DNA from: Lentinus brumalis
Lineage: Eukaryota; Basidiomycota; Agaricomycetes; Polyporales; Polyporaceae
NCBI GenBank assembly: GCA_001792895.1
Contig: MARA01000018.1
Span: forward strand, 124,001 to 188,000
Length of the DNA: 64,000 bases
Reading direction: 5' to 3'
The notes below the pieces were generated by a model. It had not been told where the DNA came from. It searched no databases and saw only the letters and a list, made by a program, of their open reading frames with translations. The first letter of the stretch is position 1. Each line of letters begins with the position of its first letter. Of the stretch, positions 22,773 to 36,179 are shown one piece after another. The position numbers and the translations under genes are program-made.

Positions 22773-24416
22773 TCAAAGCGGACGCAGCCCGATGAGCTGC
22801 GAGAGATGTACGAGCTTCGCTCGCGGCACGACCTTCGTGAAGAGATCCCCGGGCATATCCTCGGTGCGCCGGTCTACAAGCGCAAGTTCCCCGTTGTCGA
22901 CGGCCACACGGATAAAGTGATACCGGATCGCGATATGCTTCGTGCGCGAATGGTATTCATTGATTTTCGCGAGGGCGATGGCAGAGCGATTGTCGCACTG
23001 GAGAATGATGGGGAAGCGGGAGACGATGAGGTCAAAGATGTCGGTGAGGAGGTAGCCAAGCCAGCCGGCTTCCTTGGTAGCATGGGTGAACGCCATGTAC
23101 TCGGCTTCGGTGCTCGAGAGCGCGACGATGTTCCGCTTCGGGGATGACCAAGAGATTGCGCCGCCACCGACAGTGAACACATAGCCGGAGATTGAGTGGC
23201 GGTGGTCGGTGGACGATCCCCAGACGGCATCGGAGAACCCCATGACGCCGTCGTCCGAAGTGCCGTAGACGAGCCAGAGCTCACGCGTCCCTTTCATATA
23301 CCAAACGACGTGCTTGAGAGCTTCCCCGTGCGCTCGACCGCGGTTTTGCATGTACTGCCGGAGCTTGGTGATCGCCCAGGTAGTGTCAGGACGAGTGGTG
23401 ACGGCAGCCTACATGACCGACTCGCCGACACCCTCGCGGTAGGGGATGCCGTTCATCTCCTCGAACTGGCGCGGTGTTGATAGTAATTGATGGATGAGGA
23501 GAGCGTCTCCATGCGGGATCGGGGTTGAAACGGGCTTTGCATCTTCGAGGTTGAAGCGCGACGCGATCGTGTCGATGTACGCGCGGTGCGAGATCGCAAT
23601 AATCCCACCTGCGAGGTCCCTCTTTACCTCGATGCTCAGTACCAATGCAGATCCCCTTTGTCCGACAACTCGAAACGGTTCTCCATCGCGTTCTCAAAGT
23701 TGTCAACCGAATCGGGGATTCCGACAATGACGAAATCGTCGACCACAGTCGCAACCTCGAGATGGGAGTCCTCCAGATACTTGTGGAACAAACCATGATC
23801 GGAGACGCACCTCGTGCGACCTATCTCGCCCACCGCACCCGTCTCGTCCTGCTTGCTTCAAACCGTACAATGTCTTCTTCAGCCTGCACACGAAGTGCTC
23901 CACCCCCGGACGCGCACTCCCGGGTGGCTGCTTCATGTAGATGGTCTCTTCTAGTTCGCCATTGACGTAGGCGGACTTGACATCGAGTTGTCGGGCTTTC
24001 CAACCGTAGCGAGCGGCCAGCGCGATCATGGTCCAAAAGGAGGAGATTTTAGCAACAAGTGCAAATGCTTCATTGAAGTCAAGGCCCGGTACCTGTGTGT
24101 AGCCTTGGGCCACCAGTCGTTCTTTGTACTGCGTGACTTCGCCCTCGGCGTTGCGCTTGATGCAAAAGACGAACCGCGATCCGACGATGTTGCTGTTCGG
24201 AGGCGCCTCGACGAGGTCGTACGTGTCGTGGCTGAGAAGCTCGGAGTTTGCAGCGACATTGACTGATGCTGTGTTTGTCAACGCGATAGCGAACGTGTGT
24301 TCTATAGTACCTGCGTTGGCTGCTGCAACAACCCCTCCACCACTACCTCCGCCTTTCCGTTTCGGGGCCTGGTTCTTCAGCCTTCGCCTTCCATCGCTCC
24401 GCCCTCGCGCCAGCAC
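22773..24416 (-). pseudogene. Copia reverse transcriptase-RNase H remnant
   Basis: The reverse transcriptase part shows SRFVFCIKRNAEGEVTQYKE, RLVAQGYTQVPGLDFNEAF, QLDVKSAYVNGELEETIYMK and a VVDDFVIVG form of the catalytic box. RNase H shows SLSSTEAEYMAF and ends in a TGA overlapping the polypurine tract. The frame changes at least twice (around 23.7 and 23.4 kb), so no full polyprotein can be made. This is typical of Ty1/copia Pol in order and motifs. Adjacent gag remnants indicate one element with an internal deletion. Confidence 0.85.
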
Positions 24417-24827
24417 TTGGGCTTGGTGTGTCCCTTCCGCCCACAGTTGTAGCAGTTCACATCGCTTCCGGTTCTTGCTGAACCTCGGCGGAGTGCTGCC
24501 ATAAGTAGTTGCCAGCGCGGAGTTGGTCGGTGCCCCAGCAGTGTCGCGGCGGTTCTCGTACTCCTAGCTAATCGCCTGGACGACATCGAGTGGCGTGAGC
24601 ACGACACATGCAATGCGAGTAGCGGTAGTGAGGGAAGCGACTGGCAGGGGCTTACACAAGGGCAGCACGGACTGGAAGATAGCAGCAGAGAACTCAGCGT
24701 CAGGGTAGCGGCAGCCTATGCACGCGAGCTGCTCTTGGAGACCGATCACGGTACTGAGATGGTCCTGAACGTTGTTCGTTTCTCCGCAGCGCATTTTGAG
24801 CAGCTGCACGCGGTCCCAATCGTACAA
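24377..24827 (-). pseudogene. Copia gag remnant with CCHC zinc knuckle
   Basis: An upstream stretch (LKMRCGETNNVQDHLSTVIG, LQEQLACIG) is typical of copia gag helices. A CYNCGRKGHTKPKC knuckle follows in another frame. It is truncated at its start, and the knuckle overlaps the beginning of the reverse transcriptase frame, which marks the internal deletion. Confidence 0.75.
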
Positions 24828-24830
24828 AGT

Positions 24831-27091
24831 CAGCGATGACTGCAGACCACTACATAGAAGCCGCGAGCATATACGTATCTCAAGCCTTCCTCACACCTGA
24901 ACCGCTATGAGCTGTTCTTTTCCCACAGTTCAGATTTTGGGCGATCTGAGCTGTGTCGTTGTAATGCGACGAACTTCCCACTGCCCTGCTGATAGATGGG
25001 TGTCCAGGAGTGTATAGATGAACTGGTGGTCGAATGCGCCCGCGAGGGTGTGATGGTGGTGCCATTCGGGCAATTCACGGGCGTCTCCTGCTGGGAGTAC
25101 TGTGCACTCTTCGGAGTCCCATGTAATGTCATTCCGGTGAGAATACGCATTCGTGCGTGCTGTGGTGCTGTGTGTAATAGTGACGGACGACAGTGAACTG
25201 CTCTGAATAGACCCGACGGTCCTGCCTACGGCCTTGGACTGACGGTTGGTGTAAGCTGCAAGCGCTAACCGTATGTCACGTGATAGCCCGCGGGCCAGTG
25301 CCGGCGCTTCCCCTGCCACTCCTGGACATCATACTGAACGCGCTTCATGTGCGCCTAAACTGACCACGCCTCCTCCCTCCCTGATTCTGCATCCCTCGCT
25401 CCTATTGCCCCCGACGGATGGCGGCTTTTGGATGGAGGTATGGATCCGGAGATTGCCAATCTCTCAATTGACTCAGCTAGCACGATGCGGACTCGTGTTG
25501 TCCAATCATGGACACTTACGCTCTCCTTCTGCTCTTCTCTCCCATTTCTGTAGGCCTCGACTGCTCTCTGCGTCTTACACGTCAAACATTTTGACGTCTG
25601 GAATTCTCGCAAGTTGCCGAACACGCGTCTAATTCCAGTCCTAAAATGCATTTAAATGCGATGAAGTGGGGTACAATTTTACGCAACCCCGCCCACCGTT
25701 TCTCGCCTTCCAATCTCCACAACTCCTGCCCCCACACCCCACGTAGCGCAGAAACGCGCCTTTGACCGCCCGCAACTGCTAAAGCACCATGATGGTAGCC
25801 CTGATTTCTAATGCAATTTCGTGTTGCTTAATGATTTCTTAGGATGCGTATGCAAGGATTCCTACGCCGCCACTGTCAGTTGATCAGCAAAGCAAAACTA
25901 GCTTCATTACTGTGTACGCACGATGGAGCAAAGCGGAGGGTATGAAGGGGGAGTCCTGGACGAAACCCCCTCCTTTGCATTATTACACCGTCCCCATCCA
26001 ACCGACGACGCCGCTGCGGGTTGGGTTGAGAGTCAGACTCCTCGCCCTGTCAAGAGTGGCCTACCATCAGCCCCGTACTGCCTTCCCACGGTATGAAGCC
26101 TATGATCCGCATGTTGCTGGTTCGGTGGTAGCAGTGACTGGAGGAGACGGGGAGATGATGATGTTCGAGCTCGCGAACGAGTGCGAACTTAACTCTGTCA
26201 GGAGAGTCCGCTTGATAATCCGCTCCATTCCCGAAATCACGACATCAGTTCCATATGATATTCCGTATGTTGGCGGCCTCTTCCCGATCATCGCCCCCCC
26301 CTCGAAAACGGTGTTGCGATTGCCGTCCCCTCACGCGACTGGAGATGCACGGCGACGGAGTGTGCGGCCCGTGGAGCCGTCGGAGCCGGAGTACCGAGGG
26401 AGATTGTCACGGTCATGTGACTGCGGACCGTGCTGGCCCCGGGCCGGGAGGTGGCATCCTGGGGCCGGACTGATCCTGGATGAATGTTGGCGGCTGGATT
26501 GGCCAAAACCAGAGCTGGAGCAGAGCCTGGAAGACCTAATGGAATGGGAAGTCTTACTTGACGCTGAGCATGCCAAAGCTGTCGATGGAACCGAAATATA
26601 ATCTGTGCACTGATTGTCATATTTTGGTGGAACGAGTGAGCGTGGAGGGACCCCTGTTGGTCTTGTTGAACTCCTGTGCTCTCCTGCTTCGAAATGACAC
26701 CCATCATGACGTGACGGAACGAAGATGATCGACGGAGAGACAATGAAGACGGGCGTGTTGGAGAGTTCTTGACTAGCGCTCACCTGCCACGCGAACCAAT
26801 GCTGTGCTGTACCTCACTGAAATCCTTCCGCATCGGGCGTGGTAAATCGCTACTTCCTCCCGTCTGACGTTCAACTGGTGAATATCGATCCCTTTGCTGC
26901 TCTCTCTCTCAACCCTGGACGCGCGATGGCTGCATCCGAGCTCAAACGGGCGCAGCGTTTCTCACACGGAGTGCGGGAGAAGGATGGCTGCTGGCTGATG
27001 AAGGGATCTTATATTGGATGACCTCTGGAGTCCCCCCATCTCGTCCCCTCTCCCCTACACTCTTGCCCTATAACCAAGCCTCCCACCTGCT
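24831..27091. other. Largely unassigned, between two retroelements
   Basis: The one long open frame (25912-26601 plus, 229 codons) has no recognised domain, splice context or promoter, and I do not call it a gene. The rest shows short frames on both strands and is probably decayed repeat sequence. Confidence 0.4.
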
Positions 27092-29691
27092 ATGGCCCCA
27101 GAAAGACCAACCGACTGGGTGGTCCCCCCCCTCCCTTTGTCACACGCCCGACAACCCCGGAGGCTGGGGAGATCCAGACTGTACCCTGTCAACCACCGTC
27201 TCCTGGTCGCTCCTACGCGGATGCTCTTGCTGGCAGATCCCTAACCTCGCCGACTCCGCCTCTCTCGCCGTCTTCAGTTGTCCCTAAGACACTGGCTGAC
27301 GTCTTCGCTCCCCAGGGTGGTGAGAACATGACGGCTACCCAAGGAGTGAGTTGCGCCTGTTACTGCACGACTGCTACTGACATCTCCGTCTCAGACGACA
27401 AATGCTGGACCCCTCAGCGTGACGCCTGAGACTCTCAAAGCCCCTCCCCCAACTCTTGCGCAGCCCCGTGTGGCTTGGCAGGACGCCAACTTCACTCGTC
27501 TTACCATCCTGGCGACCATGACTTCCCAGACCCCGTCCCCCGAGTCACCTGAGCCTTCGTCTCCAACGCCGCAGCCTGCTGTGGCCGCACTGACGCTCGA
27601 GATGCCCCCACAGAGGACACCTCCTGAGCTGAGCCGCGCGCTGGCGGACGCGACCACGCAATGGACTAGCGTCGTGAAGGCTGGCTCCAAGCCCAGGAAG
27701 ACTGCTACCCGCTCGAAGAAGAGGACCTGTCCGTCCCCGCCCCCGGCCCCTGTCTCGCTGCGTGACCAAAAACGCAGACTCAACTCCAATCTCCCATCGG
27801 GCCTCGACTCGAGCATGGCGATGAGCGTGTCGGATGCACCGGCGTGCGGGCTCTCTATGCAGCCGCGCCAGGTGCGAACGCCGGCACCGCAGTACGACTC
27901 CCTGCTGTCGCCCACGCCGCTCCCAAGGTACGCGGAACGTAACCCCATGTATCACGAGAGCGCACGCCTTGTAGACGACCGCTGCCCGTCTGCGAACATC
28001 GTCTTCCGTCTCGACGACTTCGTCTCCCCGCCACCGACGTCATCCCCGCCTGAGTCCGCGGCGATCGGATCTCAAGATGCAGCGGCTATGGATGTCGACG
28101 CCACGTCCTCCCGAGTTGAGGAGAGCAATGTGAACACCCCGAGACCATCGAGCGTCGCGAGCGGCCCCTTCCTGGACGTCCCCTTACAGACTCAGCCCCG
28201 GGAGCGCGCTTTCCAGTTCCAGTTTGAGCTTCCCACCCCCATGGTGCAGACCGACGCGCTTGCACGCCCGCTTGCGCCTCTCCCGCGCGTACGCGCCCCA
28301 CCGCCTTCGATTGCACGACCATATACAATACGCGACGTTCCTCCACACATGGTGGATTACGCGCACGCCCTCCCGCGACCCGTGACCGATGGAAGATACA
28401 ACCCCCCCCGAACCGCGACCAAAACCAGATGCCGTCGTCTACATCTGGACAAGCAGCGAGTAGTGGAAGACACCCCCAAACCTGCGAAGGGGAAAACGTC
28501 CCGCCAAACCCAGGACCGTCGCGCATTCGACGCGAGCACGACGCCCTGGACCGCCTGGAGGAACAGCTGCATCGCGACTCTGCGCCGTCTCCTACGTCCT
28601 CCTCTTTCCCACCGCAAGCGCACTGGACCCCGACGATGACTCCTAACTTCAACCCACTCACTGGTCGGGTCTCGGACGGCGCGTCCCGCATCCCTACGAC
28701 ATTCTCGACCGCCGCGACGTCCCTTGACGCGTACCAACTCCCCCTATACCCGAGCATGCCGATGCCACACGATGGATACCCGCTGATACGCCACAACGAC
28801 CCGGACTCCGTTGTTGCTGGCACGGATGCGCTCTTCCTAGCGGGCCTCCGTGCGGACATAGAGGACGAGCCGATCCCGTTCCACATCCCGATGGTTATTG
28901 GTGTGCCGCCTGAGGCAATGGTGCGCGACATCATTACGCGCGTTCGCCTGACCCTTAGCGACCTGACGGGTGAAGCTGAGTTCTTCATCATCCCCCCCCA
29001 GCCGTCGCTGGTTCCTGGCGATCAGGTCCCTTCTGTCTGGTTCGTCCGCGGTCTCTCCCCGCAAGGTGCAGCGATCCTCAGCACGATCCCGGTCATCTCG
29101 AACCCCTCTATCACCCTCTTCATATATCGCCTGACGGCCGCGCCGTCGCTGCTCATCACACTGGGCGGACTCGCCGCCAACGTCGGCCAGCACATTGAAA
29201 ACATGGTCTGGACGACCTTCACCCACCCACACGTACGCGCTGTCATTACTGACCTTCTGGAAGCTAACCCCATCTTCGCTGGCATCCCGTCTGACATGGG
29301 AGTCAACTTCGTCCTGGAGACTCTGGAGGTGCGCGTCACCGTCCTCGACAACGGCGCGATCGTCGTCAACGTCTATCTACAGTCCCCTGCGGCTGAGCCT
29401 GAAGGGTGGCGCTATCTGCGCGCGTCCGTCGCCCAGATGCCATTTGTGGATGGCCTCAACGCCCCGGCAGTTGTACGGATGTATAAGTGTGATGTGTGCA
29501 CGGGTGATGACCACCCGACGCATGCGTGTCGCTTCCCAACCCTCCCTGGCTGGCGCGGACCCATTCCTCCGCCTGAGGTAACGAACGCCGCGCCCCCGCC
29601 CCTCGGCAATGCGCTTGTCTTCCGCCCACGCACCCAGACCACTGGTCGTGCTCGCGGCAGGGCTCCCATCGGGAAGGGACGTACTGGATAG
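27092..29691 (+). CDS. LINE-type ORF1/gag-like protein with zinc knuckle
   Basis: The proposed model is ATG 27092, an intron 27346-27394 (GTGAGT...TCAG), then coding to 29691. Both parts need one added C in eight-C runs (27124-27131 and 28402-28409); with these the length is exactly 851 codons including stop. The first half is disordered and Pro/Ser-rich, with RSYADALAG and KTLADVFAPQ segments. The second half is a folded domain ending in a CCHC knuckle (CDVCTGDDHPTHAC, C-x2-C-x4-H-x4-C), then GWRGPIPPP and a basic tail. Such proteins accompany non-LTR retrotransposons in basidiomycetes and coat their RNA. No endonuclease or reverse transcriptase follows, so it is a 3'-truncated element or a retained gag-like gene. 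Confidence 0.6.
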
Positions 29692-30283
29692 TTCCCGCCG
29701 CCTGGAGGACCTCCATCTGCAAACAATGGTGGCCGCGGTGGTGAAGCTGGTGCTGGCGTGGGTGGTCGACTGGGTATGCGCGCGTTCTAAATGGCCACCC
29801 GCATGCAGTTGTTGCTGACACCTCTCCCTGCTACGTTCCCCTGTACTCGTATAATGCGTGTATATACTATGCTGCCCTTTGTGCCTCCCGGAGGACTGCC
29901 AGTGGTTGAATACAGCAAGGCTGTTAGCGGGTATGTTGGGACAGCGACGCCCGTCTGCCATTGAATGAGCGTGTCTATTGGTGCCCTCCAGCCCCACACT
30001 ACGACTTGGTGGTCGTGTACATACGTTTTCCCCTGGACGGTGCTGAGGACTAAACCCCTTAACTACCTGCAACGCTAGTGCGCGAGAAAGTTATGTCTCG
30101 CTGCTGGTATGCACCACCAAAAAAAGCATATACGTATATCGCCTTTCCGAGGAGCGGGAAGCAGCGCGTCTGTATTATTCATACCAAGATTGCCAAATCC
30201 GTGTGCTTCAGGTGGGACAGCTGTGTGCTCAACGTGTACTTTCGCAGCTCGCTATCTGCACCGACTCAGTCTTTCATTCCACC
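29692..30283. other. No gene; RING gene upstream region
   Basis: There is no reverse transcriptase continuation of the preceding element. TATATACT-like motifs near 29860 and 30130 could belong to the next promoter. Nothing firmer is seen. Confidence 0.4.
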
Positions 30284-31796
30284 ATGCCGCTTTCCTCTCC
30301 ACCTTCAAGCTCAAGTCACTCAGACGAGAACAAGTGTGTTGTCACGGAAGACGCTACGAGCCTTCAACGCCTGTTGTCGACGATCCGTGACGAGAGAGGT
30401 ACGTGTCCGAATTGTAACCCATATGACACTTTCCGAACAACAGCTTGGGTTCAGCTCGTTTGCAGCACAATATTGCTTTGCGGAATAACGAGATGCGCAC
30501 ATCATCCCCTGGAGAGCACCAAAGCTCGGCATCTGGAGCGGTAGGTGGCTCCGATGGTCGTGCATCTGAACATAGAAGAAGTGTGCTCACCGGAGCTCAA
30601 AGCGACTCGTCCGACAAGAACACGGTACTGTTGATCTTTCCAATGCCCAACCTCTTCTACATGTGGAACAGCGTGCCGTGTTGTCCACGCCGCTTGCAGA
30701 CACCTCCTCCCTCGACTTCACTCTCCAACCATCGTTTGACCTACGTTGGATAAAATCAGAACTGTACGATAAGTTCAGTTGCGAGCTGTACGTCTCTTTC
30801 TCCGTTCGTCTCCTCGTTCCCGACCTTACGTTCCGTTCGGTCAGATGCACTGAAATCATGTTGGCAAACAATTCTCCTCCATTCCGCAACGCTAGCTGAC
30901 ATCACTCTTCCAGCGCATCCCCCTGTTCCTTGAACGCGTCGGCGTGCAAACATGCGTTCTGTGCGATATGCCTCATTCGATGGATATTCAAGGACTTCCG
31001 AGACGGTGCCTGGTTGTCGCCGATCAAATGCCCTTCATGCACAACAACCATCCCAGGTATCACTATGCAGACCCCGCGCGACCCCACCACCTTTCCCCTC
31101 GTTCATAATTACGTCGCGCTCAAAATGCTCCACGCATACATCACCGTGTTGAGCGACGCGGCGGACACGTATCTCTACGGCTTCAACGACACGCAGCAAA
31201 CTGCACTCGGCGAAGTTGACGATGATACATTGGCGTGGGGCTGGGCCATGCCCCGTGTACGTGACCTCCGTACTCGCGAACGGTATGTATTGTCTCCTAC
31301 CTTCTACTCGGAGCTAACATGTAATTACAGTGAGGGTCAAGACTTCTTGACCGAGCTGCGCGACAACTGGACCGAAGGTAACGCCGCAGTATTCGCCAGT
31401 TATAAGGACTTCGTCGGTTATGATCCATATGACTTGGCCGTCCCCACTGAATGTGATGAGCTCGCCTCTGCGGCCGATTCCGACGACCACCAACGACGCA
31501 ACGTCTCGCCACGCGAAGACGATGACGAAGATGTTGATGACGATGAGATCGGCGCAGCCGCCAATGACAGCGATGGCATAGCGGAATGGGACGAAGACGC
31601 ACACGAAGCGATTGCTGACGACGATGGCAGTATACAGGGCGACGACAAGGAAGACGGAGTTGACTACGATGATCTGTACACACCGTGCGGTGTGCTTCGT
31701 GAAGCAGACAGCCGCAGTAGAACCGAACAATACGACGACGAAAACGACCGGATCGTGGATGGTGTTGACGACTCATTACAGCAATGCATGTCATGA
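30284..31796 (+). CDS. RING-finger protein, about 434 aa, one in-frame TGA
   Basis: Exons 30284-30398, 30455-30624, 30672-30787, 30845-31282 and 31331-31796 join in phase. The RING domain is split by an intron: FSCELCTEIM provides the first C-x2-C, and ACKHAFCAICLIRW with KCPSC provides the C-x-H, C-x2-C and last C-x2-C, so all eight zinc ligands are present. A TGA at 30897-30899 lies in frame between the first and second ligand pairs. No GT donor allows it to be spliced out, so it is a real stop, a base error, or a 23-nt GC-AG exclusion. Behind the RING comes a folded stretch (VHNYVALKMLHAYITVLSDA) and a long Asp/Glu-rich tail. RING proteins are usually E3 ubiquitin ligases; substrates are unknown. 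Confidence 0.6.
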
Positions 31797-31990
31797 ACGA
31801 ACGTATCATCGACTTTTCGTATCGTACCGTGTTGCTTGTTTCGCCCCTTCTGATCGCCATCTTACCATTCCACCGTCGTATAATGTCTACGTCTGTCTGT
31901 GTATGACTTTGCCGCATAATCGCAGTGGTCACAACGCAAAAACTGTTCTGTTTTCCGCGCAACAAAAATCTTCGTTGACGAAGGATAATC

Positions 31991-32077
31991 GCCTGGAGGG
32001 GAATCGAACCTCTGGCAGGAAGACTACGCCTACCACAGTAACATAAGACCCGTCATGGACCAACCAGGCCATCAGAC
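31991..32077 (-). tRNA. tRNA-like gene, possibly degenerate
   Basis: The minus strand has an A-box-like TGGCCTGGTTGG, a good B box (GGTTCGATTCC), about five acceptor base pairs and a T-rich stretch (T5) just beyond its 3' end. The region between the boxes is long, as in a long-variable-arm or intron-bearing tRNA, but no anticodon arm pairs cleanly. It is probably a pseudo-tRNA or unusual tRNA. Confidence 0.45.
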
Positions 32078-32703
32078 TGCATTACGCAGCATCATCCGCT
32101 CACTCCTTGATGTAACTGAAGTTACATTTGAAGCTCCTCTTCCTGCAACCACCACCATACCGCGCAAGGCGTACACGGACGTCGCATAAGGGCTGTCCGG
32201 ACATCGTGCAAGGACTGCACGGACGTCGCGCAATGGGCTGCACGGGCTTGGTGTATGATCGCTCAGATGTCGCGGAACTCCTACCCAGATGTCGCCGATA
32301 TACTGCTGAGCCCAAGGAAGCCGGTACCAGGCATGTAGTACTCGCCTACCCTGCATTATTAATGCAGTTCTCTTGATAGCCTCTCTACACAAGAAACGAC
32401 CGATAACGAACGACTGGTTCCGGGATAGCTGCCGCTGTCTTCCGCAATCGCAGTGTATGGCAAGTCCTCGGCGTTGCCAGGGCTGAACCGACAGTCAGCA
32501 TTATGAATGGTTGGCGTAGTGCTCGACAAACCTTGCACAACACAGGTGTTCCACTTAAACCCCACCGGCACGATGGTCCGAGGCGATCCAGGGGGCCCTT
32601 GTTCAAGGACCTCCTGAAAGAGTATTCAGATCGACAATTTGAAAATGAACTCGGGACATGCGAACAAAAAGACACGATGATTTGACGGTCTTGCATAAAT
32701 GTT

Positions 32704-32776
32704 GTCGGCAGGAAGAATCGAACCTCGAGCGGATGCACACACATGTCTGACGCAGAACCAATTGCGCCAAGAGACC
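32704..32776 (-). tRNA. tRNA-derived sequence, degenerate
   Basis: A box TGGCGCAATTGG and B box GGTTCGATTC are in correct order and spacing on the minus strand, but the acceptor ends (GGTCTCT against TGCCGAC) do not pair. It is likely a tRNA relic or short tRNA-derived element. Confidence 0.3.
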
Positions 32777-33051
32777 CTTACTACCCTCACTTTGTGGAAC
32801 TCTATTACGTGTGTCCACCCCTTCCGCACCGTGACCTGCCACCCCACGTGATCGTGACCATCGCACCGAAGCAACTGCTTCGACTTCGATCTTAGGACAC
32901 GGTCGGCCAGCACAGGCGGGTGCTGCAGCTATACATGACTCACCTCTCCGCTCTTGCGCTGGCATCTGCCGCAGCACCCATTCGTCGGTACTGCACATAA
33001 GCCTAGGGCGTCGCATACGTTGTGCAAACTGCACTGCAAGCATCGTCCAAC

Positions 33052-34459
<1,408 letters not shown>

Positions 34460-36047
34460 TTTCCGTAATCGAATAGCAAAGAAACTGTGCTGCACTTCGT
34501 ACTGTACGATATGGACATGACGCTTCACTGCCTGGATGCCCCGCGACAATGTTGTATAATGAACCTTCCTGCCTCCTGACGCTGACCGGATACGTTATGT
34601 GTTTATCCAGTGACCCATTGTTGCTTAAGTTCTCCGTCTGTCATCCAATTGGTTTATGCATGCCTTCCTTGCGCAATGCATGTGACCGTCTTCGGCGATG
34701 TTCTCGGTGTGGTTCCGCTGTGCGAGAAGTGTCGTCGGCGACGTTCGCAACACCGTTGCGCTGTCTCAGGGTCTTCCCAACTCCTGCTATGCAGCTCTCC
34801 GTCGAGGCCACCGCACAAAAAGCAGGTATCCTCTCCACCTTGCCGAGTCGTCGCCTCCTCTCGCTTACAGCATCAAAGAGCTCTGAAACCGTCCAGCATC
34901 CAGCGTCCACAACAATTCAGCAGCCCTACTCCTAGACTTTACGGAGACAAGCCGACCAAACACTACTCCCTGCTGCGAGTATCCACCACGTCGAAACTGG
35001 TAGACTGTGGCACAGTGCGGTACATCCTTATCTATAGACTATTTGTCATATCCCCGGCCGCCGACCCTGATCGATCCTGTTTAGCGCTCTGCCTGCACAT
35101 ATAAAGCCCTGCCTGTTTTCCCACCATTTTTCTCTCTCCCCTAATAAAATCCCCCTCTCGCCCCCTCACCGCCAACTCTCCCCGCTTTCCACATTGCCAT
35201 TGGCAACGCTCTCCGCTCCCTCTTTTTGCACTCGCTGTCCATCCTTCATCTCCTCCTCCTACTTACCATCTCCCCAAAGTCTCTTTATGTACCGTGAGTG
35301 GTCATTTTCCCACTGCGCCCAAGTCACTAACCTGTACGATTGCAGATTGTCGGAGCCATGTCTACTACATAACTTCGAATATCACGCATGTCGTTTTTTC
35401 GAATCGTCTGCATGTTCAACATGACGATCGGTGCAACTCCCGTCGTTCGCCATGGTCAACAGTCTCCTGTCTGCCACGCAACGCAGTCTCCGGACGACGA
35501 AGTACTAATTCGTCCCTTCCATCCCATATGCCCTCTGTCTTTCCAGCAATCACCCTTGCAAAACCACTTACGTCTTATCGTCGCGCCATATAGCCCGTCC
35601 CGCTACCCCACGATAGGGTCGCCGCCGTCGACCAATACGCCGACATCCGCCGCCTGTCCCCGCAGCCGCTGCCTTCCATACGACGTCCGACGCTCTTCAC
35701 CGGCTCCCATTTATTCGTCCTCGGCCTACAACACGTTACGGCGAGTCATTTGATGTCGTTGCTGACGAATTGATGTCGTTGCTGACGAATTTCCTGACTG
35801 TTCCCTGTCCCTCGTATGTCTAGGCGCGCGTATTCCGCCGGCATAACCTATCTTCCAACGTGCACTCCCGTATCGTTCTTGCATCGCTCGCCCGACGCTG
35901 TCATTAACCTCGCAAGCACTAACCGTCCGCCCCTTTCTTCGGACCGTCGAGTGTATTGTCGTAATCGCAACAGGCCACTGCCTGCACATCGCGTCGCCAC
36001 CTGCAGCACCGAGTGGAGCCTGCCCTCAACCCGCAGACGCCAGCGAC
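34460..36047. other. Weak coding potential; tandem 20-bp repeat
   Basis: A TATA-like CATATAAAG at 35099 precedes possible exons (ATG near 35287, GTGAGT donor, frame open to about 35593; another frame 35411-35753), but neither has a recognisable domain, so I do not call a gene. A 20-bp tandem duplication lies at 35751-35790. Confidence 0.35.
35751..35790. repeat. Tandem duplication, 20 bp x 2
   Basis: TGATGTCGTTGCTGACGAAT occurs twice head to tail without mismatch. Confidence 0.9.
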
Positions 36048-36058
36048 ATTATATAATC
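36048..36058 (+). promoter_or_regulatory. TATA box of the 119-aa protein gene
   Basis: ATTATATAATC lies about 130 bases before ATG 36180, which puts transcription start near 36080, just after an in-frame upstream ATG at 36075. Confidence 0.45.
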
Positions 36059-36179
36059 CCGCCTCTTGCCTCATATGGCATCCGGCGCTTCCGTCCTCCG
36101 TCCGCCACCACTGCCGTCTCGCGCACCCGCTCGCCAGCCACAACCCCTTCTACTGCTCTGCATCTTCACTCGCTCCACC

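Larger units (their letters stand above)
22490..24830 (-). mobile_element. Deleted Ty1/copia LTR retrotransposon
   Basis: Read on the minus strand it has gag, reverse transcriptase, RNase H, a polypurine tract and the start of a 3' LTR (TGTTGTGG from 22763; the far end of the LTR is not resolved). No matching 5' LTR is found near 24830. Protease and integrase are absent: the gag zinc knuckle runs straight into the reverse transcriptase. Several frame changes show the copy is dead. Confidence 0.85.
31797..33051. other. Intergenic, two tRNA-like minus-strand sequences
   Basis: No protein gene is seen. The region holds one tRNA-like sequence (31991-32077) and one weaker tRNA-derived sequence (about 32704-32776), both on the minus strand. 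Confidence 0.5.

Noticed and set aside
25912..26601. 229-codon open frame on the plus strand between the two retroelements
   Set aside because: It has no domain, no splice context and no promoter, and it lies in decayed repeat-rich DNA; length alone is not enough at this GC content.
35287..35753. Small gene with TATA box and GTGAGT intron
   Set aside because: Two competing frames are equally possible and neither protein shows recognisable features, so it is noted only as weak coding potential.
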